NCBI RefSeq assembly: GCF_036323735.1
Contig: NC_086021.1
Coordinates: 134,692,976 to 134,756,975, forward strand
From: Rattus norvegicus
Lineage: Eukaryota; Chordata; Mammalia; Rodentia; Muridae
Length of the DNA: 64,000 nt
Reading direction: 5' to 3'
Made by a program: the position numbers and the translations under genes. The number at the start of each line of letters is the position of its first letter. Position 1 is the stretch's first letter. Shown one piece after another: positions 34,769 through 46,364 of this stretch. The notes below the pieces were generated by a model. It was not told where the DNA came from. It did not search any database and saw nothing but the letters and a program-made list of their open reading frames with translations.

Positions 34769-34812
34769 ATATATATATAATATATACAGATATATTATAT
34801 ATATATATATAG
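34769..34812 (+). repeat. (TA)n AT-rich tract, intron 1
   Basis: TATATA-rich, imperfect. Confidence 0.9.
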
Positions 34813-35404
34813 GCTTAGTTTGAAAGTGCACAGATAGCCAGATGCGGCATTACTTCTAAGTTTTTTTGCGTTGTTTTTAGATTTATTTTGTTTTAAGTTG
34901 TTGTATGTGTGGGGGACATGTGTTCATGAGTGCAGATGCCCTCAGAGTCCAGAAGAGAGTGTCTGATTCCTTGGAGATGGACTTTTAGGCTGTTGTGAGC
35001 TATCAGAGTGGGTGCCAGGAACCAAATTCTGTCCCTGCAAGAGCAGTCTCACCTGTGGCATCGTCTCTGCAGCCCTTACTAGCAGTTCTTAAGTAGCCAG
35101 TAACGTCAGTGACCCTGTATGTGATTTAAAGATAGCATTGTATTAGCCAGTAGTTGGGCCCTAAGTGCTTACTGAGGTCCAGCACAAGGACCAGAGTTGT
35201 CCACACTGGGCTGTGTGTGCAGTAGAAGTGAGAGAGGAGGTGGGGATGCGGAGGAATGGAGGTCAGGAAGAGGACCTTGTCTGTCTTATGTCTGTGTTTG
35301 CTCCTTGACCACTCCATGCTTCGGGGAAGATGTAGTCCTCATCCAGATCCACACTTTTCTTTTTACTCTCTTTCCATTTAGAATTGTCCTGGAGCTTCCT
35401 GTAT

Positions 35405-35500
35405 AGACCTGGCTGGCCTTGAACTCACATAAATCCATCTGCCTTCGCCTTCAGAGTGCTGAGACTAATGGTGCATACCACCATGCCCAGCTATTTTGAG
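35405..35500 (-). mobile_element. B1 fragment in intron 1
   Basis: Reverse B1 fragment: GACCTGGCTGGCCTTGAACT, GTGCTGAGACTAATGGTGC. Confidence 0.75.
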
Positions 35501-35684
35501 TTTTTAAAACTTACACATATTTATACGTGTACCTGACGTTAAGTGGCTAATTAAGAACTGCTAGTGAGGGTTGTGTGTGGGATTATGTGGGTTCCAGGGA
35601 TTGAACTCAGGTCATTGGGCTTGGCAGCGTGACCTCCACCTACTGAGGCATCATCTCACCACCTTGATTTTGAAGCTTTTTCCT

Positions 35685-35840
35685 TTTTTTTTTTTTTTTT
35701 TTTTTGGTTGTTTTATTTTTATGGTTTTTTTTTGAGACGGGGTTTTTCTATGTAGCCCTAGCTGGTTTGAACACAGAGATCCACCTGCTTCTATTTCCCA
35801 AGTGCTGGGATTAAAGGTGAGCACCACCACTGCTGGGCCC
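35685..35840 (-). mobile_element. B1 SINE in intron 1
   Basis: Reverse B1: GAGACGGGGTTTTTCTATGT, then GCTGGGATTAAAGGTGAGCA. Confidence 0.88.
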
Positions 35841-35864
35841 ACTTTGAAGTTTTTGTTTTTAAAG

Positions 35865-36048
35865 TAATTTATTTTTTATTTTATGTACATTGGTTTTCTT
35901 CCTACATGTATGTCTCTGTGAGGGTATCAGGTCCCCTGAAACTGGAATTATAGACAGTTGTGAGCTGACTTGTTGTGCCAGGAATTGAACCCATGACCTT
36001 TGGAAGAACAGCTAATGCTCTTAACTGCTGAGCCACCTCTCCAGCCCC
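35865..36048 (-). mobile_element. B3 SINE in intron 1
   Basis: Reverse B3: TTATGTACATTGGTTTTCTT, then GTCCCCTGAAACTGGAATTA and GAGCCACCTCTCCAGCCCC. Ends about 180 bp before exon 2. Confidence 0.88.
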
Positions 36049-36226
36049 TCATTTTGAAATTTAAAAAACAATTGTCTGCCAGTCTTTAATAGCATACCCA
36101 ACCAGATGAAATGAAGAGGAGCAGTAGGTTAGCCTGGAAATAATTATTCTTTCCAGGGAGGGTGATATGGATGAATATAACTTTAAGAATGATTTTAATT
36201 GACATTACTCTAATCGTATTTTTTAG

Positions 36227-36298
36227 GAAGAAGAGAAGTTAATCCAGCAGGAACTGAGTAGTCTGAAGGCGACTGTTTCTGCTCCTACTACAACACTG
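36227..36298 (+). CDS. Ap4e1: Ap4e1 coding exon 2 (residues 50-73)
   Basis: Seventy-two nt, 24 whole codons, starting EEEKLIQQELSSLKATVSAP after a T-rich acceptor ending TTTTTAG. The donor is GTAGGT at 36299. The stretch is highly conserved in the AP-4 epsilon family and forms the first helices of the trunk. Phase 0 at both ends, so skipping would keep the frame. Confidence 0.96.
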
Positions 36299-36454
36299 GT
36301 AGGTTTGCAGAGTCCATCACACTTGCATTTGAAGCCTGGATCCATACAGTATGGTTTCACACAGCATTCGCTCAGCTGCTCTGCTGGCCACTGCGAGCTT
36401 TTGCAAGTCTTCAGATCAGGACCCGGGTTTTTGTTGTACTTTTTCTTCTTTTTT

Positions 36455-36632
36455 AAAAAAAGATTGATTTCTTTTATATGAGTACACTGTAGCTGTCTTC
36501 AGACACACCAGAAGAGGGCATCAGATCTCATTACAGATGGTTATGAGCCACCAGGTGGTTGCTGGGATTTGAACTCAGGACCTCCAGAAGAACAGCCAGT
36601 GCTCTTAACTGCTGAACTGTCTCTCCAGTCAC
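36455..36632 (-). mobile_element. B2 SINE in intron 2
   Basis: Reverse B2: GAGTACACTGTAGCTGTCTT to ACTGTCTCTCCAGTC. Confidence 0.92.
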
Positions 36633-36738
36633 TGTTATAGTTTTTTTATTTCTTTATGTGGTACATTGTGTCAGTTCAATACGGAATGTACAATGTATAT
36701 GGGTATCTAATGTTTGTTCTAATTAAAACTTTTAGTGC

Positions 36739-36934
36739 GGGCTGGAGAGATGTCTCAGCGGTTAAGAGCACCCGACTGCTCTTCCAGAGGTCATGAGTTC
36801 AATTCCCAGCAACCACATGGTGGCTCACAACCATCTGTAAAGAGATCTGATGCCCCCTTCTGGTGTATCTGAAGATAGCTACAGTGTACTTATATATATA
36901 ATAAATAAAATAAATCTTGAAAAAAAAAAACAAA
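36739..36934 (+). mobile_element. B2 SINE in intron 2
   Basis: Complete forward B2; perfect TSD AAAACTTTTAGTGC (36725-36738, 36935-36948). Confidence 0.95.
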
Positions 36935-37199
36935 AAAACTTTTAGTGCATGTATGTGTGTATAAGCCTGCACTCATGTGTCTGTGCCACAGCATGTGTGT
37001 GGAAATGAGAAGGTGTGGGAGTTGGTTCTCTCCACCACTCGTGTCTGTAGGATTGAATCATGTCCTCAGGCTTTGTGGCCTGATTCCTTTGCCCTATGGC
37101 CTTTGACTTACTGAGCCATCTTACTGACTTGACACTTCTGACTAACCAATTCCAACTAACACTTGTTCATCAACTATTTAGTGGGTGGTTTTTAAAAAA

Positions 37200-37375
37200 G
37201 TTATGTCTATTTATTCGTATTCATTTATTTTTGAGGCAGGGCCTTGGTGTATAGCCCTGGCTGGCCTAGAACTTGCTATGTAGATCAAGTGGGTTTTAAA
37301 GTCACAGGGAGCCACTTGCCTCTGTCCCTGGAGTGCTGGGATCAAAGATGTGTACCACTGCACTCAGCCTATTGA
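37200..37375 (-). mobile_element. B1 SINE in intron 2
   Basis: Reverse B1: TTGAGGCAGGGCCTTGGTGT, then CTGGCCTAGAACTTGCTATG. Confidence 0.75.
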
Positions 37376-37569
37376 GTCCTTTTATGTGTAAGTCATTGTG
37401 GAAATGTTTCTCCCCCTAGTGAATTTTAGGGTGATAACATTGCATGAATACATTGTCATAAACATGAATATGCAAAGTCCAAGAGAAGGTAAATATTTCT
37501 TTTTGTAGTCATAATATTCATGGAAATAAAATTTAAGACATTAGTCTTATGTCTTTGTATGTGTATATG

Positions 37570-37636
37570 TGGTGTGTGTGTAATATATATATAAATATAT
37601 ATATACATGATATGTATATATCATGATATATATATT
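37570..37636 (+). repeat. (TA)n AT-rich tract, intron 2
   Basis: Imperfect TATA/ATATATAT tract with several near-palindromic TATATATA words. Confidence 0.88.
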
Positions 37637-38006
37637 GAATGCTTTGTGATACTTAATAGAATGTTAGGCAGAAATAGTTGTTTTTCTCTTTTTTACTTTG
37701 TTAGGTTTTCATTTCCTATAATGAGTATCATTGAATACAATTTTTATTGCTATAAGGCATAAATTTGGTGTTGGGCAAAACTGATCACTGGATGGTCAGA
37801 GTTTAGCAGGAGGATTATATAACTGTAGCCATCCAGGCAGGTCTGGGTCACCTCGTAGTCTACGTTTCTAAGGAATTACAGAGCTGGAACAACTGGAAGG
37901 AAGCTCTAAAATCCAAGCAAAGTCCCGCATCAGGAGTGTGCTTTCTTCTCTAGATAAAGGAATAACAACTCATGGAATAATTTTACTTAGTAAAACTCTG
38001 AGCTCA

Positions 38007-38203
38007 GGCTGGAGAGATGGCTCAGTGGTTAAGAGCACTGACTGCTCTTCCCCAGGTCCTGAGTTCAATTTCCAGCAACCACATGGTGACTCACAACCAT
38101 CTGCATCTGAAATGGGATCCGATGCTCTCTTCTGGTGTGTCTGAAGACAGCTACAGTGTGCTCATATACATAAATAAATAAATCTTTAAAAAACAAATAA
38201 AAC
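38007..38203 (+). mobile_element. B2 SINE in intron 2
   Basis: Complete forward B2; TSD AAAACTCTGAGCTCA (37992-38006) and AAAACTCTGAGTTCA (38204-38218), one mismatch. Confidence 0.95.
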
Positions 38204-38363
38204 AAAACTCTGAGTTCATGATACAAATTCAGGATTGAAACTTAATGGGATGAATTAACAATTTATTCCTAATTTATATAAAAGCCTTTACAGAGGGACT
38301 CCCACTGTGGTTTAATTAAAAACAAAGAGACACACAGGCTAACAAATGTTAAAAATAAACTTA

Positions 38364-38448
38364 GGGGTTGGGGATTTAGCTCAGTGGTAGAGCGCTAGGC
38401 CCTGGGTTGGGTCCCCAGCTCTGAAAAAAAAAAAAAAAAAAAAGAAAA
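38364..38448 (+). mobile_element. ID element with internal deletion
   Basis: Forward ID lacking about 15 nt: the normal GAGCGCTTGCCTAGCAAGCG is reduced to GAGCGCTAGGCCC. Perfect TSD AAAAATAAACTTA (38351-38363, 38449-38461) shows it inserted normally. Intron 2 of Ap4e1. Confidence 0.95.
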
Positions 38449-38529
38449 AAAAATAAACTTAGTAGTCATAATATGTTAATAAATTAACTTTTACTACTTT
38501 AAACATAAATGATTTGAATTAAACTAAGA

Positions 38530-38836
38530 TTCATACAGACACACACAGACACACACACACACACAACTAAATAATTCTGTGTTGCTTTAAGGTAAGGTTT
38601 GGTTTGGTTTGGTTTTTGTGACAAGGTATGATAGAGCCCGGGCCGGCCTCTGAGTCATTATATAGCTTTGGATCCTCCTGTTTTGATATCCCAAGTACTG
38701 GAATTATAGGTATACACTGCCACCCCCCATTCTGTTAAAATGGTTTAATGTTTCCTGAGTCTTTAGTTATCTAATAATCTAATAAAAATTAACTTTAATA
38801 AACACACACACACACACAAACACACACACAGAGGGG
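38530..38836 (+). repeat. CA repeats bracketing B1-like DNA, intron 2
   Basis: Two short CA arrays at about 38536-38564 and 38801-38830. Confidence 0.88.
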
Positions 38837-39080
38837 GGCATCCGACTGTGTACCTTAGCTGGCCTCTAGCTCATAGGAGTCCTCCTTCCTCTGCCAGCGC
38901 TGGTGTTAAATGATTGCACCTCCAAGCCCAGCTATAATTTTAAGCTTTTTTTTTTCTTTTGAGGTATAGCTGATATATCCTAGGCTGGCCTGGAACTTAC
39001 TACTGTGTAACTAAGGATGACCTTGTACTTACTCTCTCACCTCTACGTCCTGATGCTGAGCTTACAGATGGTTGTTTGCA
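38620..39080 (-). mobile_element. Cluster of diverged B1-like fragments in intron 2
   Basis: Three degraded reverse B1-like blocks (about 38620-38730, 38840-38940, 38958-39075), e.g. AGGCTGGCCTGGAACTTACT. They are separated by CA repeats. Confidence 0.55.
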
Positions 39081-39401
39081 GAACTTTGAAATATATATAT
39101 TATAAATATATATATTTATTTTCTTTTTTGAGATCCTGGGATTGAACCCAGAACTGGACATGCAGTATCGCTGTCATATTTTAATTTTAGATATTAAATA
39201 GTCTGAACTTTTCTGTTTTGAAACATTATGTTTTTATTACTAATGAAACTTGGCTATAAATATTGATAATGCAAATGTCATTCTGATAAAACATTCATAG
39301 AATCTCTCAAAGAAAATTTTTGGTTTGTAATGGCTACTGTGTTCTTGAAATTCTGTCTCTCAGTTCCCAATACTGTGAGTTATTTAAAAAGAGGAAAAGA
39401 G

Positions 39402-39507
39402 GGGCTGGGGATTTAGCTCATTGGCAGAGCGCTTACCTAGGAAGCGCAAGGCCCTGGGTTTGGTCCCCAGCTCCGAAAAAAAAGAACCAAAAAAAAAAAA
39501 AAAAAAA
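39402..39507 (+). mobile_element. ID element
   Basis: Forward ID; perfect 16-bp TSD AAAAAGAGGAAAAGAG (39386-39401, 39508-39523). Tail has the GAACC-interrupted A tract typical of recent rat copies. Confidence 0.96.
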
Positions 39508-39800
39508 AAAAAGAGGAAAAGAGTACTTACATAGCAGGTGATTACATATTTGTAATATAATAATGCTGAAGAAAAAGCCTGTGCTTAATTTGATTTTTTT
39601 TTTTTTAATCTCCTGTTTCTTGAGACGTGTTCTTTAGAGTAATAGCCTCTGATTCCTGGGCTCACACAGTCTGCATCAGCCTCCTGCCCCAGTTCCTGAA
39701 TGCTGGAAAGAGAGTAATACAGCTGCCTCAGATACAAATTACCACCTTGTGGCAAGTTTTCTAGATGTTTTCATTTGATGAAACATTCAAATTGATTTTT

Positions 39801-39998
39801 TTAAAGATTTATTTATTTTATGTATATGAGTACACTGTAGCTGTCTTCAGACACACCAGAAGAGGACATCAGATCTCATTACAGATGGTTGTCAGCCACC
39901 ATGTGGTTGCTGGGAATTGAACTCAGGACCTCTGGAAGAGCAGTCAGTGCTCTTAACCACTGAGCCACCTTAACCACTGAGCCACCTCTTCAGCCCCC
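39801..39998 (-). mobile_element. B2 SINE with internal tandem duplication
   Basis: Reverse B2; TSD CAAATTGATTTT / CAATTGATTTT. Near its 5' end the word TTAACCACTGAGCCACC is tandemly duplicated (about 39953-39987), an extra ~17 bp not found in the other copies. Confidence 0.92.
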
Positions 39999-40325
39999 TC
40001 AATTGATTTTAAATGCTAATATGATCTTCACGGATGACATTTTGTCTGACGACCACCTCTAATCAAACTTGTCTGTGCATATAGAATTAGAAGCAGTGTT
40101 AGGTAGTTTATACTGTCGGTATCAATAAAATATTTGAACTAATTTTGAATAGTATTGATAATTGTTAGAAGCGGCTTTTATTCTATATTCTAATATTAGA
40201 CAATTGCTTTGAAACATTAGTTCTTCATAACTAGCACAGATGGCTCCCTTGTTAACTGAGTGTGACATACAGAAAAATGAAAGCCTTCCATTTGTTTACA
40301 TAGTGATTGATATTTCATTTTTCAG

Positions 40326-40449
40326 AAAATGATGAAGGAATGTATGGTGAGACTTATATACTGTGAGATGCTTGGATACGATGCTTCTTTTGGTTATATA
40401 CATGCAATCAAGTTGGCCCAACAAGGAAACCTCTTAGAAAAAAGAGTGG
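40326..40449 (+). CDS. Ap4e1: Ap4e1 coding exon 3 (residues 74-114)
   Basis: It begins after TTTCATTTTTCAG and encodes KMMKECMVRLIYCEMLGYDA, continuing through a GYIHAIKLAQQ motif, the strongly conserved beginning of the adaptin solenoid. The exon is 124 nt (41 codons plus 1 nt) and ends in phase 1 before GTATGT at 40450. The split glycine codon is completed by exon 4. Confidence 0.97.
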
Positions 40450-41642
40450 GTATGTATATGTTTAAGACTTCTGTACTGACTGTTTCTAAGGTTTTAACCA
40501 CTATATAAAATGATGGCTGGTATATATTATGTTTTTAGAGCTTTGTGTTATGTATTTTTTCTGTTATAGTCTTGGGGACTAAATGTAGACCCTGACATAC
40601 TAAAGCAGCTTCTCTACCACTGAGCTGCATTCCAGCCCAAATTTCCAAAGTTAGCACTTTAGAAACACAAAGTCTGTATGTTAAGTCAGTGTTTCTGGAT
40701 GTATGTCATTTTGGAGTTACAGAGAATATTCAGGAGTGCTTGATAATGAGATGCCATTAATTAATGGGCAAACCCATGAGCTGTGCACGCATCAGATGAG
40801 CTGTACACACAGCTGGGTTTCCTGTGTTTAAATTGTGCTCTAGTAACTCTTGCTTTAAGAAGCCTGTCTAATCCCATTACTTTAATGGTGAGAGAAGACT
40901 ATTAATTAATCGGTTAATTTGCTTTTTAAAAAGAAGTCTTACTGTGTAGCCCAGACTCGCTTCAAACTTGCTACCCTCTTGCCTCTGCATCTCAAGTGCT
41001 GGATTATTGACTTACTTGGCTAAGAAATGATTCTTTGTAAAATAAAAACTGAAACAAACTAGAATAATTTAAAACCTGCTGTCCTTACTTCCACAACACT
41101 AACTATAACTGTTAGAAATATTAAGGTTTTTTTTTCTGCAGTAATCCTTTAGAGTGTTTGGGAAAATTCTTTCAAGACTTAGGTCTGTGACCGGTGGTTT
41201 CAGGCTGTCTGAAAATCCCCAGAGGAGTCACAGGGCCGTGTAGGGATGGAGCATCCAGTGAGCGTGATACCGCCACGCTTCTAGGAATGAGCAGTCTTCA
41301 TGGATTGGCTGACTCAGGTGCTGGAGCGGGAAGAAGAGGATAGAGTACAACATTCCACGTACTGAGCTCCGCTCCACCCCAGACCTTCTACCTCCTACAT
41401 TAGTTGTGGCCTTTTCCCAAAGCAAAGTGTTCTGTGTTATCTTCTGATTCATATTCCAAATTAAATTTGAATTTGAACTCTTCTGAGTTCACTCTGTGAC
41501 TCCCTCCATCTTGTACCTTGTGGTCATAAGTGTCTTTTCCTCCTATATATTAATTTTCATATACTAATGCTTTGGCTTTCAAACTAATCAAGCCTTTAAT
41601 AATCCTAAGCTTTTTGTGTTATTAAAGAAATCTTTAAAATTG

Positions 41643-41837
41643 TTTTTTAAAGAATTATTTATTTATCTTATGTGTACTGTATACTATATACTGTTACTGT
41701 CTTCAGACACACCAGAAGAGGGTATCAGATGTCATTACAGATGGTTGTGAGCCACCATGTGGTTGCTGGGAATTGAACTCAGGACCTCTGGAAGAGCAGT
41801 TAGTGCTCTTAACCACTGAGCCGTCTCTCCATCCCCC
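41643..41837 (-). mobile_element. B2 SINE in intron 3
   Basis: Reverse B2 with a short TSD AAAATTG (41636-41642, 41838-41844); contains a TACTGTATACTATATACTG variation in the tail-proximal part. Confidence 0.92.
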
Positions 41838-42269
41838 AAAATTGATTTCTTATAAAGCTCGTATAACACTGGGATTTAATTCCAGTAAGCTTTCCTTGTT
41901 TTCAGACAAGACCTTCCTGTGGACCTCGGACTGGCTCTGAGGCGTTTTTATTTCACTTGCAGAGGTGTCCCATGGCCGCTGGGCTTAGGTGTCCAACTGT
42001 TCCTTAGAGTTCCCTTCAGCAGGAGGGTCTGTGTTTGCTGTTGTTTCTTCTTGGAAATGGTCTCAGAAGTCCAGGCTGGCCCCTGACTCACATGCTGGGA
42101 TCACACCACCACTCCTGGCTCCGGTGAACCCAGGCTCTGGTGCCTTCTGGTGCCCATCCTGCTGAGAGTTCCATTGTCTGTAACCTTTCTAATGATGACC
42201 TTCATTGGCGTCCAGATGGTTATATCTGGAGTGGTTTCTTAGGGTTGTTGAGGCTGTTGTCTGTTTTCT

Positions 42270-42383
42270 TCTCTTTTTGGGACAGGATCTCACCCTGCAG
42301 CCCCAGCTGGCCTTGAGCTCACAGAAATCCACCTGCTTCTGCCTCCAAAGTTCTAGGATTAAAGGCATGTGCCAACATGCCTG
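42270..42383 (-). mobile_element. B1 SINE in intron 3
   Basis: Reverse B1: GGGACAGGATCTCACCCTGC, then AGGATTAAAGGCATGTGCCA; followed at once by an ID. Confidence 0.85.
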
Positions 42384-42396
42384 TGAAAAACATTTT

Positions 42397-42494
42397 TTTT
42401 TTTTTTTGGTTCTTTTTTTCGGAGCTGGGGACCGAACCCAGGGCCTTGCGCTTCCTAGGCAAGCGCTCTACCACTGAGCTAAATCCCCAACCCC
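42397..42494 (-). mobile_element. ID element at the end of a B1
   Basis: Reverse ID; perfect TSD TGAAAAACATTTT (42384-42396, 42495-42507). It lies just 3' of a reverse B1 (42270-42383). Confidence 0.96.
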
Positions 42495-43264
42495 TGAAAA
42501 ACATTTTATTTTTACAGTATTGTTGAACATTATAGGGGAAATGAAAAGCAACTTAATCTTTTTCATTTCTAAAGGAAGGTTATTAGATATGAATGTGTTT
42601 GAAATATCTAGAATTCAGTCCAGGGCGGAGAAGTGATGTTAGATTCCAGATTCAAGCAAATGTCTGACGTTTCTTTCCTTTCTTCTGGGTCTTTCTTTTC
42701 CTTTACTTTTTTACTTCTCTACCTTCACTATCTCTTTCCTTTCTAATATTTTTTCAACATTGAGGTATTTTTCTTTATTCCCTTTGTATACTACCCTTTT
42801 AGTTGAGAAAATAGTGACACCTCCTTTTAAAAACAATTTTAGTGTCTTTATTGTGTGTATGAGTATGCACATGCTACAACTCATTTGTGGAGGTCAGAGT
42901 TGATCCTCGTCCTGTTGTGAAGCATTTCTTTATGTTAGCTAATTTGTTAAGGACTCAGAAAACAGAGCCAATGGTTGCCCATTGAATGCCATATACTACA
43001 GTCACACATACAGGTGGATAACTTACATCGCTCCAGTTTGAGACTCTCTGCAATTGTAGGGGAGAGACTAGAAACAAACCTAGAAGTTAGTAGTTATAAT
43101 GTTAAATTACTTGCATGACCATGGACCATGTGTTGTTTGTATATGGTCAAGCCTAAGGGTGTCAGCAGGGAACTCAGTTTCCATGATCTCTGTGTATGTG
43201 TGGAGAATATATATGACATATACATATATGTTTCTATGTGTGTGAAGAATGATATATATGTATA

Positions 43265-43455
43265 TTACTAATCCCAGTACTCAGGAGGCAGAGGCAGGCA
43301 GGTCTCTGTGAGTTCAAGGCTAGCCTGCTCTACAAAGCAATTCCAGGACAGCCAGGGCTGTGTTACACAGAGAAACCCTGTCTCGAAAAACAAATAAAAA
43401 CCAAAAAACGAAAAGGAAAGGAAAGGAAGGAAGGAAGAAAGAAGGAAAGAAAATA
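43265..43455 (+). mobile_element. B1 SINE in intron 3
   Basis: Forward B1: TAATCCCAGTACTCAGGAGG, then AGAAACCCTGTCTCGAAAAA, with a GGAA/GAAA tail to 43455. Confidence 0.93.
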
Positions 43456-43510
43456 CTAGGTAATTGGTAGTGTCTTAATCTGCTTTTTATTGCTATGGTA
43501 GATCATTGAT

Positions 43511-43978
43511 TATATTAGTTGGGATTCTCTAGAAGAGCAGAACTGGTAGTATGAGTATATATGTGGGATTTATTGGAGTGGCTTTCAGGCTGTGGTCCAG
43601 CTAGTCCAACAATGGCAACCTCCTGCCAGAAAGGCCAAGCACCTGGTAGTTGTTCAACCCTCAAGGCTGGCATGTCTTAGCCAGTCTTCAGTCTATGTTG
43701 GAATCCCACAGAAATAGGTTCTAATGCCATCCAAGCAATGCCTTAGCAACAGGATTGATGAGCCTGCCAGTGAAAGTGAGGGCAAGCAGGCAAAAGCCAA
43801 AACTTCCTTCTTCGGTTTCCTTTTGTATAGGCTGCTACTGGGAGGCGTGGCCCAGATTTAGGATGGTCTTCATCAACTATGCTCCAGTCAAGAAAATCCT
43901 TCACGGGTGTGTCCAGCTACTTGGGTTTTAGTTGATTACAGATCTAGTCGGGTTGACAACAAAGATTAGCCACCATAC
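43511..43978 (+). mobile_element. Rodent interspersed repeat (same family as 22575-23255)
   Basis: Begins TATTAGTTGGGATTCTCTAG and ends AGATCTAGTCGGGTTGACAA. It shares GTCCAACAATGGC and AGGCGTGGCCCAGATTTA with the other copy. Situated in Ap4e1 intron 3 directly next to the reversed element at 43985. Confidence 0.7.
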
Positions 43979-43984
43979 TAATCA

Positions 43985-44475
43985 AAAGCAACTTGGGGAG
44001 AAAGGGTTTGTTTCAGCTTACAACTCCCAGGCCACAGTCCATCACTGAGGAAAGTTGAGGCAGGATCTCAAGGCAAGAACTGAAGCAGAGAACATGCAGG
44101 AATATTGTTTACTGGCTTGCTCAGCCTGCTTTCTTTCTTTTTTTTTTAAAATTTATTTATTCTATGTAAGACTGTAGCTGCCTTCAAATACACCAGAAGA
44201 GGGCATCAGATCCCATTACAGACGATTGTGAGCCACCATGTGGATGCTGGGATTTGAACTCAGGACCTTTTTAAGAGCAGTCAGTGCTCTTAACCACTGA
44301 GCCATCTCTCCAGCCCTTACCCTGCTGTCTTACAGCACTCAGTACCACCTGCCCAAGGGTGCCACTGCCACAGTGGGCTGGGCCCCTCCACATCAATTAA
44401 GAGAATGCACCAACAGGCTTGCTTAGAGACCCATCTGATGGAGACTTTCTCTCAATTGGTGTCACTTTTCCCAGA
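43985..44475 (-). mobile_element. Rodent interspersed repeat, reversed, interrupted by a B2
   Basis: Reverse-orientation copy of the 19563/27965 family: CAACTTGGGGAGAAAGGG at the left, TGGGCTGGGCCCCTCCACAT and CTCTCAATTGGTGTCA towards the right. A B2 SINE (about 44136-44318) is inserted within it. Located in intron 3 of Ap4e1. Confidence 0.65.
44136..44318 (-). mobile_element. B2 SINE inside reversed rodent repeat
   Basis: Reverse B2 (ACACCAGAAGAGGGCATCAG to CCATCTCTCCAGCCC); flanks CCTGCTTTCT and CCTGCTGTCT mark the target. Confidence 0.92.
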
Positions 44476-44734
44476 CAAGGTGACAGAAAGACTAACCAGG
44501 ATAGGTGGTGCTGTGGTTACTTAGAATAGTTGTTGTTACAGTTTGACTTTTAGACTTAACATACTTTGTTTTCATTTTCAGTTTTATTTTTGTATAGTTT
44601 ATTGCTCTCTGCTTCTTGCCTAAGGATACACTATGGTCAGCTACCCCAGCTCCTACCACCCTGTCTTCTCTACCATACTGACTTGCCCTCAATCATAAGC
44701 CCAAACAAACTCTTCTTCCTTCCTTTGCTTTTTT

Positions 44735-44875
44735 GTTTTGTGACACATGGTCTCACTATGTAGACCTGACTGGCCTGGAACTTGCTATATAGGCCAGGCC
44801 GTCCTTAAACTCATAGCTCTCCATCTGCCTCCTGAGTGTTGGAATTAAAGGTGTGCCCCACCACACTTGGCTTTA
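44735..44875 (-). mobile_element. B1 SINE in intron 3
   Basis: Reverse B1: GTGACACATGGTCTCACTAT, then GGAATTAAAGGTGTGCCCCA. Confidence 0.85.
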
Positions 44876-45544
44876 AGTTGCTTTATTAGATGCTTTGGCC
44901 CAAGCTTTGTAACTATTTTTTAAAAAGGTTTATGTTATGTGTGAGTTGTTTGCATGTATGTGTGTGCTGTGCGTACGCCTGGTGCTAGTAGAGGCGAGGG
45001 CTTTGTGTGTGCTAAGCAGACACTGCCAACTACATCCCTGGCCTAGCGCCTCATTCCTAGTCATGTCAGATATTCTCTGCAGTCATACTTGATCTGTTAC
45101 ATGTATTTGCTAAATTACAGAGTTATCTTTCTTTATTCTCTGTCAAAACAAGTGTTTGTTGTAACAGCATTAAGGTTTCTTCAGTATAACCTTTGAACTT
45201 GTTGACTTTGGTATTGCTGACTTGGGTGTGGGTGAAACCTTGGCTGAGCAGGTGAGGCTTAGCAAGAAGACTGAGCTCCGCTGTAAGAGTTCCCTGGCCT
45301 TGTTGGCTTTTCCACCCTTGTAGGAGTAACAGCTTCATTTCGCTGTCATTGACAAAGTTGTAATCAGTTATGCTGCTCCCTGTGGCTGTGAGACTAGACG
45401 TTTCTAAATGGTTTCCCATGGTGTGCACTGACACGATGCATAGTTCCTGAGTAACATTAAGGGTAACTAACATTAGCATCTGTATTGAAAGGGCTGAGGT
45501 GTGAGAAGAAAGAATGAGGTGAGAACTGGGTGGGCAGGCACAGA

Positions 45545-45740
45545 GTAGACATGGGGACTGACTGTCTGGGTTTGAGTCCTGGTCCTCCATGTGACAGCAA
45601 TAGACTTTGGATGTTAACCTCTCTTGATTTCGTCACTGTACTGGCATGGTAACCATACTTACATGGCAGGGTTGTTTGGAGAATTCAGTGAGGCAAGGGT
45701 TGTAGAGTTATTGACACATAGTAACTAGTAAGTATCATTG
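45545..45740 (+). mobile_element. MIR ancient SINE in intron 3
   Basis: Forward MIR: GTCTGGGTTTGAGTCCTGGT, then GCAGGGTTGTTTGGAGAATT and TTGACACATAGTAACTAG. The minus-strand 155-codon frame starting here is not a recognisable protein. Confidence 0.7.
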
Positions 45741-46290
45741 ACAGTCTGCAAAGTGGCCAGAAATGCCATAAAGCAGTGGATTCCGTGTTTACGGCATTCG
45801 TCGTGATAGCAGTGTGTTCATTCCTCAGTCCTAAAGTGAAAGCTCTGACGTAGAAATGCTTGATTAAGCTGGTGAACACATTTAATGTGGCAGGCAGCCT
45901 GTCTTTCCTCAACACTGTCTTCAGCTGAAAAAAAAAAGCCATGAGTAGCATGACTGTATCAGGCTGGTTTAGACAGCTCACACAGCACAGCGACCGATGC
46001 TCAACAGTAGCTAAGGTTTTGATGACTGCATGTTAGCGCTAAGACAGAGATGGTTTTGTTTGATAGTGCAGATTTGCACCAGAACTCTGTCATCCAGAGG
46101 ACTTTAGTTGAATCTGTCATTCTGAGATCTTCAGTGGAGTTTGTTAACGTTGTATTTTACTCTTTGTTTTTAGTATTACCTGTAACTGATATGTTTTCAC
46201 TTAAAACTTGAAATATGGCTCTAATTTATTAGGAAAGGAATTTTGGGGAGTTAGGTAGTAATGAAAACCTTTCCTTTGTTTTTTTAATAG

Positions 46291-46364
46291 GTTATTTGGC
46301 TGTTTCTCTGTTTCTACATGAAAGTCATGAACTTTTGCTTCTCCTTGTGAATACAGTGGTAAAG
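46291..46364 (+). CDS. Ap4e1: Ap4e1 coding exon 4 (residues 115-139)
   Basis: Seventy-four nt after the acceptor TTTTTTTAATAG. It completes the glycine codon and encodes YLAVSLFLHESHELLLLLVN followed by TVVK, an amphipathic helix pair of the trunk. It ends in phase 0 before GTACCG at 46365, a weaker donor than its neighbours (C at +5 in place of G). The 9.1-kb intron that follows carries the Mtfr1 retrocopy. Confidence 0.96.

Noticed and set aside
45123..45590. Minus-strand 155-codon frame
   Set aside because: Overlaps a MIR element at its start and shows no recognisable motif or splice support.
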